From assembly GCA_030180135.1 (NCBI GenBank), contig CM058239.1, positions 45,705,270 through 45,769,269 of the forward strand: a stretch of DNA of 64,000 bases. The letters run 5' to 3'. Of this stretch, positions 33,807 through 46,600 are shown in pieces. The first letter of the stretch is position 1, and each line of letters starts with the position of its first letter. The notes beneath the pieces are model-generated. The model worked only from the letters and a program-made list of their open reading frames with translations, did no database searches and had not been told where the DNA came from. Made by a program: the position numbers and the translations under genes. This stretch comes from Orychophragmus violaceus (Eukaryota > Streptophyta > Magnoliopsida > Brassicales > Brassicaceae).

Positions 33807-34826
33807 ATGACTAGCACAAACAATCAAAACACTTTCTCGATCCGGTCTGTCCTTAAGATGGACAAGCTGAACGGATCAAATTTCTTGACTTGGTCGCGGA
33901 ACCTGAGGCTAGTCCTCAGACAGGAGAGAAAGGACTATGTTCTTGAGAGAGCTCTCCCCGTGAGGATCGGGTCCAATGCTTCTCATGCAGCATATGATGC
34001 TTGGAATAAGCATTATAATGATGCGGTAGATGTGCGTGGTCTGATATTGGCTACCATGGACTCAGACTTGCGGAAGCAATATGAGAACATGGAGTCGCCA
34101 ATAGAGATGATCAGCAGCCTGAAATTGAAATTTCAGGAGCAGATAAGAGTGGAGAGATACCAGTTGGTTAAATCTCTCACTAGCTGCAAGCTACCAAATG
34201 ATCATCCAGTAAGTCCTCATGTCAGTAAAATGATGGGTTACATTGATAACAGGAGGAAACTGGATTATCCAGTTAGCCAAGAATTGGCAACTGAGATCAT
34301 TCTGCAGTCACTGCCGTCAAGCTATGATAAGTTCAGAAGGAACTATATCAAGAAAGGCTTAACGAAGACGCTGACTGAACTGCATGATATGCTCAAGACA
34401 GTTGAGCCAAACGTGAAGAGTACCCTGTACAATCTCATGAATGAGAAGGGTAGGTTTGCTAAACCTAATGCTGACAAGGGTGAAGACAAAGTTGTCCAGA
34501 TTTTGAATCATGGCAAGCGTGTGTCTTCTGAGCCCGAGTCAGATACCTCTTACGTTGGTAAGTGCTGCTACTGTAAGGAGACAGGGCATTGGAAGAGAGA
34601 TTGCATTAAATTCATGGAAGATGATGAGGAGTTGAAGTTGATGTATGCGACTACTTCCTCAGGTATTCATGTTATTACTTCAAGTTCTACCTTAAAGGTA
34701 TTGAATACTGGTTGTGGCACTGATATTTGTGAAAATATGCAGAGCCTAAGCAACAGTAGAACGTTGAAGGAAGGACAAGTGGATCTACATGTCTGGAAGG
34801 AGCTATGGACGCTGCCTCAGCCGTAG
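33807..34826 (+). CDS. gag: Family 2 Gag of copy C (339 aa)
   Basis: Reads the same as the copy A and B Gag. Knuckle residues C253, C256, H261 and C266; vestigial protease N300 in LNTGCG; stop after WKELWTLPQP at 34826. Directly downstream the pol decays at once, so no Gag-Pol fusion is possible. Of the three 339-residue Gag copies, this is the plus-strand one, lying downstream of a full LTR, PBS and donor. Confidence 0.9.
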   Translation: MTSTNNQNTFSIRSVLKMDKLNGSNFLTWSRNLRLVLRQERKDYVLERALPVRIGSNASHAAYDAWNKHYNDAVDVRGLILATMDSDLRKQYENMESPIEMISSLKLKFQEQIRVERYQLVKSLTSCKLPNDHPVSPHVSKMMGYIDNRRKLDYPVSQELATEIILQSLPSSYDKFRRNYIKKGLTKTLTELHDMLKTVEPNVKSTLYNLMNEKGRFAKPNADKGEDKVVQILNHGKRVSSEPESDTSYVGKCCYCKETGHWKRDCIKFMEDDEELKLMYATTSSGIHVITSSSTLKVLNTGCGTDICENMQSLSNSRTLKEGQVDLHVWKELWTLPQP

Positions 34827-37374
34827 GATTTTCACTTATAGATGCCTTCCAGGCTTGGTTCTATTAAGTAATTGCTACAATGTACCTGCTTTAAGCAGAA
34901 TTGTCTTTCATTTTCTTGTAAGAATTTGAATGTTTTTCATTTTGATAAAAGACAAGTTTTGTTCTTTTGATCTTAATGAAATATTAATTGTAGCACCCTA
35001 TTCATGGAATGGGTTTTATATTTTAAACCAAAGAGTGCCTAAATGTAACATAAATACCGAATTGGTTTAAATCTAATGAATTAAACCTGATTTTTCTTGG
35101 CATAAAAGTCTTGGTCACATAGAGTAAGTCGGATTCAGAAATCCCATAGTTATGGACTGTTGGGCCCATTTGATAAGATATCTTATGAGAATTGAATTCT
35201 GTTTACTGGACCAAAAGGAAAAGGGCCTATCTTAGCCGAGCTAGAGAAAGGCCCAAAGGCTTATTGGACCTAGAACATACTGATGTATGTGGCCCAATGA
35301 GCAGTAATGCCAGAGAAAATTTCCTGTACTTCATTGTCTCTACTGATTACTTCAGTGAGTGTGACTGTGTTCATTTGATGAGACACAAGTCGGAATTCTT
35401 TGACATGGTCGAAAGAGTTCCAAAATGAAGTATAGGATCTGAATGACAAAAGTATTAAGACTCTGGATTAAATCACGAGTGAGAATACTTAAGTCATTGA
35501 TTGTGTGATCATCTTAATGAGTGTGAAATCGTTTCACAGCTCATTTCTCCTGAAAACCTGAAGGTGTTTCTGTGAGAAAGAATCAGATCTTATTAGAAAT
35601 GATTAAAGATGAGTCACACGAATCTTCCATGATATTATTTAAGAATAACGCTCTAAAATATCTAAGTTTACGCTGAAATAGTTCCACAAATATCGGTTGA
35701 AAGACACCACGTTAATGTGGATTGGAATCGATCCAAATTTGTCTTTACTGAGTATTTGTAGTTGTGCTACTTCGCTGGTTGTCCTAGAGAAACTAAGGCT
35801 TGTTACTTTTACGTCCAATCTGTTTTCTAAGAAGGGAAGTTATTTTCCAAGAAGAACAGTGGGAGTAAAAGCATAACTCGAAGTTTTCAAAGGGAAACCA
35901 AGGCTCGGTACTTTTACGACCATTCTGTTTTCTAAGAAAGGAAATTACTTTCCAAGAAGAACAGTGGGAGTAAAAAGTATTTTTACGACCATTCTGTTTT
36001 CTAAGAAGGGAAGTTACTTTCCAAGAAGAACAGTGGGAGTAAAAGTACAACTCGAAGAAATTCGAGAAATACAGGAGGCTGCTTTACCTATTGAGGGAGA
36101 GCAGCGGAAGGATTTACAGATTTCTGTAGAATCTACACCTGTGGAGCCTGAAGTTCGCAGATATGAATGAATCAGTTACTAATCCGAGAGTGATTTCTCG
36201 TAATTAGTTGAAACTGATAATCATTGAAAGTTCGCATGATCTGATGATCATTGAAAGCGATGAATCTGCGAAATTCAAAGAAGCGAAAGTGAGACCGGAC
36301 TCCGAAAAAAAATTACATTTTATGTAAGTTAGCTTCATCGATCCATTCATGGATGGAAGCAAACATATCGGAGTTGGAATCTTCGTTCTGTTGAAGTAGT
36401 CAAGGTTTTGACTTGAGCAGGAACGAAGCGGAACTGTGTGTTTACTAATAGATAAGTGGGAGCGATATTGCATTTCTCATAGTGTATGTCGATGACATAC
36501 TGATTCTCGGATATAACGTCCCAATGCTGCAGTAAGTAAAGGACTGGCTTGGGAGTTGGTTTTGTGAATGACATGGGTATAGCCACGAAAGTCTTGGATT
36601 TTTGGATTTAAAGATAGAGATCCAAAAGAGCTGGTAGGACAATGTCAGGATTCTTAAATTGACAAGGTCCTACACGTTTTTCAGCAATCCAAGAAGGGTT
36701 TTATGCAAATGTCACATGGCATTACGTTAAGCAAGATACAGTATCCTACGATAACTGCTGAGCTTAAATGCATGGATAGGATTCCACATGCTTCGGTAAT
36801 TGGATCTATCATGTATGCCATGAAACGTACTTGTTTGATGTTGCTTTAATGTTAAGCAAGACAAGTAAAAGACCAGTCAAATCCAGAAAAGAATCAAGTT
36901 TCCTAAAGTGTGTCCTAAAGTATTTGAGGAATACTAAGGATAAGTTCTTGATTTACGGAGAAAGTGATGTGCTACAAGTCAGCAGAGTCTGAAAGGCAAG
37001 TTTCCAATAGACAAAGATGATTTCCGATCACAGTCCGGTTATATCTTGTGTCTATCTGGCGGTGCAAGGCACTGTTGCTGACTCCATGACTTAAGCTGAA
37101 CATTTCGCAGCTTGGGAAGTGGCGAAAGAGGTTGTTTGGAAAGAAGAGTTCGTCACTGAACTTGATGTGATTTCCAGCATAGATGAGACTAGCTGCACAT
37201 CAGAGGTCCAAACACCTTGAGGATAGGTATAACCTATTCCGTGAGATAAATGACAGAGATGTTAAGTAGATCAGCAAGTTTCAACGAATGAGAACGTTGC
37301 TAATCTATTAACGAAGCCACTCCTTAGGCCTAAGCACGAGTCTCGGACTGTTGCTGTAGGATAAGTGAAATTAA
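34827..37374 (+). pseudogene. Decayed pol of copy C
   Basis: Integrase scrap 35192-35428 (LLDLEHTDVCGPMSSNA), linker triplication 35806-36055, RT remnant with GTATGTCGATGACATACTG near 36484 (the YVDD codons are recognisable but the frame is broken), and RNase H remnant near 37020-37150 with an in-frame stop at the position matching TTEAEY. Confidence 0.8.
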
Positions 37375-38237
37375 GATGTAGTCTTAATTTCAGTGGGAGT
37401 TATTAAAGGGCTTTATTTAGTTATTGGATATGTTCTTGAAATAACATTGAAAAATGTTTAATGAAATTATTATTTCAAGATTATTTTAACTGTGATGAAA
37501 TAATCGTTCCAAAATGATATGAACCATTTTATAGGTCATCGAAGTAAATGACTTGATCTTGAGTCATCGAAGTCATTTAGCTTGATCATGAGACCCTATA
37601 TTTGATAGATGTTTTATATCATCCCGTCCCTGGTCAAAGGTTGTTGAAATTGGAACACCAACAACCGTGTGAGACTGGATTGGTACGTGACTTATGACAA
37701 AGTCTCAGTGTGTCATAGATGCTCGGCATCAAAGTTAGTACATAGGTGTATGTTGGGAACATACGACCGGACGCGACCCGCTTATGAGAACTCTTCAGGA
37801 TATTTATATCTGTGTCATAAGAGATTCTCACTACGACTATAGAGTATAGTCCTTAGACCTGAGTTCGCATGCATGTGACTGCACATGGACTGATGCACTT
37901 TGATCATTGTCTAACGCTATCGTTCTGCGATAGTTATAAGGACCTTGTTTGGGTACATTGTGAAATGAGTAGTTTACAGTGATGGAACAAGATGGGATTT
38001 GTCCCTCCAATATAAATGGAGTGAATATCTCTAGGCCAATCGGAGATTTGAATACTGGAAAACGCATGGCCATGCTCAAACGGACTTTCCCGAGTCGTTT
38101 GTATTGTCAGTATCAAATCAGAGTCCGATGAACAAGATTAGGCTTTATAAGGATGACACTAATCTTGCCTTATGACTAATCGAGATATTGAGACGAAAGG
38201 GATTATGAATACAGAGATTCCAGTTCAAGTGGGAGAT
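37375..38237 (+). other. 3' region of copy C
   Basis: Hairpin series with GCTATCG-TTCTG-CGATAGT at 37916-37934. Ends at PPT CAAGTGGGAGA. No sense ORF. Confidence 0.75.
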
Positions 38238-38876
38238 TGTTGGAATTGTGACCAGCAATCTCTGTACTGTCTCTATAACGTAAGAGTATGTCAGTGATCA
38301 GACATAAGTCATACAATGCTGGGGGTCATGATGGCTTGCTAGAGTCCGCTCATGATCTGTAAGTCTTGGACTTATTGCCTTTATTGTATGATCCCATATG
38401 GGTCACACGCTTAAGCTAGCAGGAAATAATGATGGAACGGCTTAGCAGAAGTACGACAAAAGTGCTAGGCATTTGCCGTACTAAGAGAGAGGAATTAATG
38501 GGTCTGATTAAATGGAATTTAATCAGATTGGTATTTGGGCCCATAAAGCCCAAAAGGAATTAGACAAGTTTTATGAATAAAACTTGAGTCTGTTTTTCCT
38601 TCCAACCCTAACACCTAGCGCCGTTTTACTCCTCTCTCTCTGCGCCAGCCTCCTTGTGGTCTAGCAGCCAATTTCCGGTGATTGCGTGTGTGAGCCTTTG
38701 GAGGATCCATCTCTCGGTGTATCTCCCTGATCATTGACCTGTTCATCAATTCCGCTGCAAACAAACAGGTAAAAGGTGAGATCATAATGTTTCTAAATAA
38801 GAACACCTAGATCTAATGCATGTTTAGGTTGATATCAATATGAGAATTGAATCAGGATCAACCGAAACTTCCAACA
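38238..38876 (+). repeat. 3' LTR of copy C, type 1 (639 bp)
   Basis: TGTTGGAATTGTGACC to TTCCAACA. Hairpins 38503-38527 (TCTGATTAAAT stem, loop GGA) and 38565-38586 (CAAGTTTTA-TGAA-TAAAACTTG). One change, GCCGTAC for GTCGTAC, weakens the AGTACGACAAA stem. Confidence 0.9.
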
Positions 38877-38879
38877 GGT

Positions 38880-39505
38880 GGAAGTTTTGGTTGATCCTGA
38901 TTCAATTCTCATATTGATATCAACCTAAACATGCATTAGATCTAGGTGTTCTTATTTAGAAACATATGATCTCACCTTTTACCTGTTTGTTTGCAGCGGA
39001 ATTGATGAACAGGTCAATGATCAGGTAGATGCACCGAGGGATGAATCCTCCAAAGGTTCACACACGCAATCACAGGAAACTGGTTGCTAGACCGAGCTGA
39101 GATGGGGCGCAGAGAGAGGAGAGAAATCGCGGCTAGGAGGCTTAGGGTTGGGGAGAAGAGACTTGGCTTTTAGACATTAAAAGCCTTCTCTTTCCCTTTT
39201 GGGCTTTTGGGCCCAATCTGATTAAATCACATTTAATCAGACCCATTATTCATTCTCTCTTAGTACGACAAATGCCTAGCACTTTTGTCGTACTTCTGCT
39301 ATGCCTTTCAACATTATTTCCTGCTAGCTTAAGCGTGTGACCCATATGGGATCATACAATAAAGGCAATAAGTCCAAGACTTATAGATCATGAGCGGACT
39401 CTAGCAAGCCATCATGACCCCCAGCATTGTATGACTTATGTCTGATCACTGACATACTCTTACGTTATAGAGACAGTACAGAGATTGCTGGACACAATTC
39501 CAACA
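38880..39505 (-). repeat. LTR, type 2, minus, missing its first four bases
   Basis: Starts GGAAGTTTTGG directly after the copy C LTR plus a few PBS bases, and ends TTCCAACA. The head-to-head joint shares GG. Confidence 0.87.
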
Positions 39506-39720
39506 ATCTCCCACTTGAACTGGAATCTCTGTATTCATAATCCCTTTCGTCTCAATATCTCGATTAGTCATAAGGCAAGATTAGTGTCATCCTTATAAAG
39601 CCTAATCTTGTTCATCGGACTCTGATTTGATACTGACAATACAAACGACTCGGGAAAGTCCGTTTGAGCATGGCCATGCGTTTTCCAGCATTCAAATCTC
39701 CGATTGGCCTAGAGATATTC
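39506..39720 (-). other. Truncated 3' region
   Basis: PPT complement and the first 215 bases of the 3' region. It stops at GAGATATTCA, where plus-strand leader begins; two bases (CA) could belong to either side. Confidence 0.8.
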
Positions 39721-40767
39721 AATGTCGAAAGAAATATTGGATTTAGTGCCTAAACCAGGAATTTCTAATTTGATTTGGTTGGACCAAATAAATTGAGAAA
39801 TTCCGGTTTAGTAAATAACCGGTTGACAATTGTGGTCATCGTAGTAATTGAAACTTGGTTAGACCAGTTTTAATGAACCAGACCGGTTATGTCAATTAAT
39901 TGGACAATTGGGTCATGTCTTGGACATGGACCAATTCTTGGGCCTCGGGCCAAGAAGTTAAAACAATTGGGCCATTAATTGAGTCATTCTTCAGATTTAA
40001 ATTTAAAACTTATTTTATAAAATAAAATTATGAAATTCGATTTTAAATTTTATAAAGTTCCGAAATTTCGAAATTAGAAAGTTTCCAAAATTAGAAGTTT
40101 CTGAATTTGCGGGTTTTGGATTTTAAAGAAGTTTCTAAAGTTAGAAAGTTTCCGGTTTTAGAAAGTTTCCAATTTTAGAAAGTTTCCAAAAATAGTAGGT
40201 TTCCATAAATAGAAAGTTTCCCGAAATAGTAATCTTCTATTTTGGGAATGATTTTAATAAACCTACAAACCTCAAATAATATCAAGCGTTGGATGTCTTG
40301 TCCGGGCTATGTCAGCTGTCAAAGCCCATTCAATTGCATTCATGGCCTTACAGTGTGAGGATGTCTGCTTTTGCGTGGGTAAGACGGTTTGTGATTCATA
40401 AATGTCATTGGGAGTCCCAGACATTAATGATTACATGACTGTATAGTCCGGTTTTCTTGACTAGGCCATCGGGAGTCCCGGGCCTTGAGACATCAGAGTG
40501 GATTGGGCCTCGGGCCCAGATTCACAACCAAGAGTTATATCACGGATATAATTAGCCGAGTTAGGGCTTACCGATATAAGCTAAGGTTGGGTGACGGCCA
40601 GTGGCCCACTTTGATCTTAGTTATATGTGGATCTTGGAATCATTATATTCTATTGAGGGTAACTTATGTTATTGAATATAATGCATGATTAATCATATTA
40701 TACTTTAATATGAGATTAATCATTTTGAACATATAACTAATAACCTTTTTATTTATATATTTCAGAT
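39721..40767 (+). other. Family 1 leader, 5' truncated
   Basis: Matches 58079-59125 closely. Contains the repeat tract 40065-40240, the 67-codon ORF 40485-40688 and an acceptor-like TTTCAG two bases before gag. Lacks LTR, PBS and the GC-rich block. Confidence 0.82.
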
Positions 40768-41549
40768 ATGACTACTACAAGCACTCAAAACACATTCTCG
40801 ATCCGGTCTGTTCTCGAGAAGGAGAAGCTGACTGGAACGAACTTCCTGACATGGTCAAGGAACTTGAGGCTGGTCCTCAAGCAGGAGAAGAAGGATTACG
40901 TCCTTCGAGATCCCCTCCCCGAGAGGCCTCTTGCCAATGCTGCCAGGACTCTGCACAATGCTTGGGAAAAGCATTCGTCAGATGAAAATGATGTTTATTG
41001 CCTGATGTTGGTGACAATGACTCCTGAGCTGCAAAAACAGTTCGAGAGTGTATTGTCTCCAATCGAGATCATGGCAAGCCTGAAATCGCTTTTTCAGGAG
41101 CAGGCTAGGACCGAGAGGTTCCAGACAGTTAAGAACCTCTTGGACTGTAAGTTGGCTGCGAATGCGGCAGTGAGTCCTCATGTGTTGAAGATGATGGGTT
41201 ATCTCGATCATCTTCACAAACTCGACTGCCCAATCAGCCAGGAACTTGCCTGCGACATCATTCTGCAGTCTTTACCTGCAAGCTATGATCAGTTCATTCT
41301 GAACTTTAACATGCATGGCTTGAGTAAGACACTGCCTGAGCTTCACGGAATGCTCAAGACTGCAGAGCCCAACTTGAAGAAACCCGCCAAGGACCCCAAT
41401 GTACTTATGGTACAGAAGGGCAAGGGGTTTAAGAAGTCTTCTGCTAAGGATAAGGGAAAGGCCAAGGGTGTCCAAGTCGAGGACAAGGACACGCCAAAGC
41501 CCAAGCCCAAGTCCAAGGCTGGGCCAACTGACATGTGCAGGTTCTGCAA
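40768..41549 (+). pseudogene. gag: Family 1 gag, truncated in the zinc knuckle
   Basis: From MTTTSTQNTFSIRS through the capsid and Lys-rich linker to MCRFCK, where it is cut after the second Cys of the knuckle (C260) and joined to a minus-strand PBS and LTR. The open frame continues for about 20 foreign residues (ALIPLLEVLVDP and on) to 41616. The capsid part is essentially the same as at 59126. The linker has the CAAGTCGAGGACAAGG spelling of the 59-kb copy rather than the GTGGAC spelling at 43720. Without a complete knuckle the product would not be expected to package RNA. Confidence 0.88.
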
Positions 41550-41550
41550 A

Positions 41551-41562
41551 GCTCTGATACCA
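41551..41562 (-). other. Primer binding site, minus
   Basis: Complement of TGGTATCAGAGC next to the LTR at 41564. It is fused to truncated gag, so nothing functional lies outside it. Confidence 0.92.
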
Positions 41563-41563
41563 C

Positions 41564-42193
41564 TGTTGGAAGTTTTGGTTGATCCTGATTCAATTCTCAT
41601 ATTGATATCAACCTAAACATGCATTAGATCTAGGTGTTCTTATTTAGAAACATATGATCTCACCTTTTACCTGTTTGTTTGCAGCGGAATTGATGAACAG
41701 GTCAATGATCAGAGAGATACACCGAGAGATGGATCCTCCAAAGGCTCACACACGCAATCACAGGAAACTGGTTGCTAGACCGAGCTGAGATGGGGCGCAG
41801 AGAGAGGAGGAGAATCGCGGCTGGGAGGCTTAGGGTTGGGGAGAAGAGACATGGCTTTTAGACATTAAAAGCCTTCTCTTTCCCTTTTGGGCTTTTGGGC
41901 CCAATCTGATTAAATCACATTTAATCAGACCCATTATTCATTCTCTCTTAGTACGACAAATGCCTAGCACTTTTGTCGTACTTCTGCTATGCCTTTCAAC
42001 ATTATTTCCTGCTAGCTTAAGCGTGTGACCCATATGGGATCATACAATAAAGGCAATAAGTCCAAGACTTATAGATCATGAGCGGACTCTAGCAAGCCAT
42101 CATGACCCCCAGCATTGTATGACTTATGTCTGATCACTGACATACTCTTACGTTATAGAGACAGTACAGAGATTGCTGGACACAATTCCAACA
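41564..42193 (-). repeat. LTR, type 2 (630 bp), minus
   Basis: TGTTGGAAG to TTCCAACA. Subtype marker GAGGAGGAGAATCGCGG, as in 17651-18280. Confidence 0.9.
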
Positions 42194-43047
42194 ATCTCCC
42201 ACTTGAACTGGAATCTCTGTATTCATAATCCCTTTCGTCTCAATATCTCGATTAGTCATAAGGCAAGATTAGTGTCATCCTTATAAAGCCTAATCTTGTT
42301 CATCGGACTCTGATTTGATACTGACAATACAAACGACTCGGGAAAGTCCGTTTGAGCATGGCCATGCGTTTTCCAGTATTCAAATCTCCGATTGGCCTAG
42401 AGATATTCACTCCATTTATATTGGAGGGACAAATCCCATCTTGTTCCATCACTGTAAACTACTCATTTCATAATGCACCCAAACAAGGTCCTTATAGCTA
42501 TCACAGAATGATAGCGTTAGACAATGATCAAAGTACATCAGTCCATGTGCAGTCACATGCATGTGAACTCAGGTCTAAGGACTATACTCTATAGTCGTAG
42601 TAAGAATCTCTTATGACACAGATATAAATATCCTGAAGAGTTCTTATTAGCGGGTCTTGTCCGGTCGTATGTTCCCAACATACACCTATGTACTGACTTT
42701 GATGCCGAGCATCTATGACACACTGAGACTTTGTCATAAGTCACGTACCAATCCAGTCTTACACGGTTGTTGATGTTCCAATTTCAACAACCTTCGACTA
42801 GGGACAGGATGATACAAAACATTTATCAAATATAGGATCTCATGATCAAGCTAAATGACTTTGATGACTCAAGATCAAGTCACTTACTTCGATGACCTAT
42901 AAAATGTTTCATATCATTTTGGAACGATTATTTCATCACAGTTAAAATAATCTTGAAATAATAATTTCATTAAAACATAAATAATGTTTTACAAGAACAT
43001 ATCAAATAACTAAAATAAAGCTCACAAAACTCCCACTCAAATTTAGA
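42194..43047 (-). other. Family 1 3' region, left arm
   Basis: Same as 18281-19134: hairpins retained, no sense ORF. Confidence 0.75.
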
Positions 43048-43586
43048 TTACATTTCAATGTTTCTAATGCCTACAGCTTCAGTCAGGAACTCGAGCTTAG
43101 GCCTTGGGAGTGGCTTTGTCAACGGATCAGCGACATTATCATCTGTCGGAACTCGGCTGATCTTGACTTCCTTTCTATTAATGATGTCACGTATCAAGTG
43201 ATATCTTCTTTGAACATGCTTGGATTTCTGGTGTGATCTTGGTTCCTTTGCCTGAGCTATAGCACCATTGTTGTCACAAAACAGTGCCAGAGGCTCAGCC
43301 GCATCTGGTATCACACCTAGTTCCATAATGAACTTTCGTATCCAAACAGCTTCCTTCGCTGCTTCTGAGGCGGCGATATATTCAGCTTCCGTAGTGGAAT
43401 CAGCAACGGTGTCCTGCTTGGAGCTTCTCCAACTTACTGCACCGCCATTCAGAAAAAAGACATAACCGGACTGTGACCGGAAATCATCAGTGTCTGTCTG
43501 GAAACTTGCGTCCGTGAATCCACTGACTTTAAGCACATCACTTCCACCGTACACTAAGAACTTATCCTTAGTATGTCTTAGATACT
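43048..43586 (-). pseudogene. Family 1 RNase H fragment, left arm
   Basis: Runs from the sequence encoding LKYLRHTKDKF to the NIEM stop (minus strand) and contains TDASFQTD and STTEAEYIAAS. One residue differs from all other copies (YVFFLNG for YVFCLNG). The upstream pol is missing: at 43586 the sequence switches into gag and folds back. The open frame to 43662 includes foreign residues. Confidence 0.87.
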
Positions 43587-43604
43587 TCAAGTTGGACATT
43601 GCAG
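43587..43604. other. Fold-back junction with an 11-base inverted repeat
   Basis: CTTCAAGTTGG (43585-43595) and CCAACTTGAAG (43608-43618) flank a short loop. The left half is minus-strand gag and the right half plus-strand gag, so the sequence goes RNase H(-), gag(-), gag(+) within 30 bases. Confidence 0.75.
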
Positions 43605-46600
43605 AGCCCAACTTGAAGAAACCCGCCAAGGACCCCAATGTACTTATGGTACAAAAGGGCAAGGGGTTTAAGAAGTCTTATGCTAAGGATAAGGGAAAGG
43701 CCAAGGGTGTCCAAGTCGTGGACAAGGACACGCCAAAGCCCAAGCCCAAGTCCAAGGCTGGGCCTACTGACATGTGCAGGTTCTGCAAAGAACTGGGGCA
43801 TTGGAGAAGAGATTGCAAGAAATTCCAGGAAGGTCTAAAGGAATTAAAGAAGAAGACTTTCGAGACTTCTTCATCAGGTATTTTTGTTATAGAAGTTAAT
43901 ACAACTACTTCTGATAATACCTCATGGGTCATGGATACTGGTTGTGGGGCTCATATTTGTACTAATATGCAGGCACTCAGCAACAGTAGAAGGCTGAAGC
44001 AAGGACAAGTAGAGCTACGATTTGGGAATGGAGCGAAAGTTTCAGCACTAGCTGTAGGAACTTACTTGTTGTCTTTACCTTCGGGATTGATTTTAGAACT
44101 TAATAATTGTTATTTTGTACCTGCTATAAGCAGAAATATTATTTCAATTTCTTTGTTGGATTTGGAAGGTTATGATTTTTCAGTTAAGAATAAATTATGT
44201 TCCTTCAATCGCAACAATTTGTTCTATGGTTCTGCCCCTCTTACGAATGGGCTTTACATACTCGATCAATCCGCGCCAATTTATAACATTAATACAAAAC
44301 GGTTTAAACCTAATGAGGAAAACCGAACGTTTCTATGGCATTGTCGTTTAGGGCACATCAGCGAGAAACGCATCAAGAGGCTCCATTCGAATGGACTTCT
44401 TGGCTCATTTGACTTTGAGTCATGTGAGAAATGCGAATCCTGCATGATGGGCAAAATGACACGGGCCCCCTTTAATAAACCTAACGAGAGGGCCAGTGAC
44501 TTATTGGGCCTGATACACACTGACGTGTGTGGCCCAATGTCCACAAATGCAAGAGGAAACTATCAGTACTTCATTACCTTCACTGATGATTTCAGTAGGT
44601 ATGGATATGTTTATTTGATGAAACATAAGTCTGAATCTTTTGAGAAGTTCAGAGAATTCCAAAATGAAGTACAGAACCAACTTGGCAAAAGCATTAAGGC
44701 TCTTCGGTCCGACCGAGGAGGAGAATACTTAAGCCAAGAATTCTGTGATCATCTGAGAGAGTGTGGGATCGTATCCCAACTCACTCCTCCTGGAACACCT
44801 CAATGGAATGGTGTGTCTGAGAGGAGAAATCGGACCTTATTGGATATGGTTCGATCTATGATGAGTCACACAGACCTTCCAATATCCCTTTGGGGATATG
44901 CTCTGCTAACAGCAGTGTTCACTCTAAATAGAGCGCCATCAAAAGCAGTAGCAAAGACACCATATGAATTATGGACTGGAGAAGCTCCAGTGCTGTCTTA
45001 TCTAAGAATTTGGGGTTGTGAAGCCTATGTTAAGAGATTAATCTCAGATAAGCTTACACCAAAATCTGATAAATGCTACTTCATTGGTTATCCACGGGAA
45101 ACCAAGGCTTATTACTTCTATCTACGTTCCGAGAACAAGATCTTTGTTGCCCGGGATTGTAACTTTCTTGAGAGGGAGTTTCTCTCTAAGAAAGACAGTG
45201 GGAGTAAGGTACTGCTTGAAGAAATTCAAGATGAACAGGATACTGCTCAACCTAATGAGGAAGAGCAGCAGGAGGATCTACAAGAAATTGTAGAGCCTGA
45301 ACCTGTAGTACCTGAAGTTCGAAGATCCGGGAGGATCCGTCACGAACCCGAGAGATATCAGGGATTCCTCGTGACTGACTGTCATGATCTTTTGATCATT
45401 GATGGTGATGAACCATCGAACTTCAATCAAGCCATGATGGGCCCAGATTCCTCTAAGTGGCGCAAGGCCACTGATTCCGAAATGGACTCCATGTCGGTCA
45501 ACCAAGTATTTTCGTTGGTTGACTTACCCGTTGGTGTAAAAGCCATCGAGTGCAAATGGATCTTCAAGAAGAAGATTGACGTGGATGGAAATGTCCAGAT
45601 TTATAAAGCCAGGTTGGTGGCAAAAGGTTTCAGACAAGTTCACGGTGTGGACTACGATGAAACCTATTCACCGGTGGCTATGATGAAATCTATTCGGATT
45701 CTACTAGCAACTGCAGCTTTTCATGATTATGAAATTTGGCAGATGGACGTGAAAACCGCCTTCCTGAATGGTATTCTGGAAGAGGATGTGTATAAGACGC
45801 AACCTGACGGTTACATAGATCCAAAGAATGCTGGGAAAGTATGCAAGCTTCATAAATCCATTTATGGATTGAAGCAAGCATCGAGGAGCTGGAATCTTCG
45901 TTTTGATGAAGCGATCAAGCAATTTGACTTCATCAGAAACGAAGAAGAACAATGCGTGTATAAGAAAACTAGTGGGAGCAAAATCGTTTTTCTTATTCTG
46001 TATGTTGATGACATACTGCTTCTCGGAAACGACGTTCCAATGCTGAAGTCTGTAAAAGACTGGCTTGGAAGTTATTTTTCCATGAAAGACATGGGTGAAG
46101 CCGCATACGTTCTTGGAATTAGGATCTATCGGGATAGACCTAAGAGGCTGATAGGCTTGTGTCAAGACTCATACATTGACAAAGTCCTACAAAGATTCAG
46201 CATGAAAGATTCCAAGAAGGGCTTCACGCCAATGGTACATGGCACAACGCTAAGCAAGAAGCAGAGCCCTACGTCGGCTGCTGAGCTTGAGCGCATGAAG
46301 AATATTCCTTATGCATCAGCAATAGGATCTGTCATGTATGCCATGATCTGTACTCGTCCTGATGTTGCTTATGCATTGAGCATGACGAGTAGATACCAGT
46401 CAAATCCAGGTGAAAACCATTGGATTGCCGTAAAGAACATCTTGAAGTATCTAAGACATACTAAGGATAAGTTCTTAGTGTACGGTGGAAGTGACGTGCT
46501 TAAAGTCAGTGGATTCACGGACGCAAGTTTCCAGACAGACACTGATGATTTCCGGTCACAGTCCGGTTATGTCTTTTGTCTGAATGGCGGTGCAGTAAGT

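Larger units (their letters stand above)
31478..38876 (+). mobile_element. Family 2 element copy C, mixed LTRs
   Basis: LTR type 2 (31478-32107), PBS, leader, gag, decayed pol, 3' region, PPT and LTR type 1 (38238-38876). It is the reverse complement of copy B over 7.4 kb. The 5' LTR also serves as 3' LTR for the fragment on its left. LTR mismatch again points to recombination. Confidence 0.87.
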
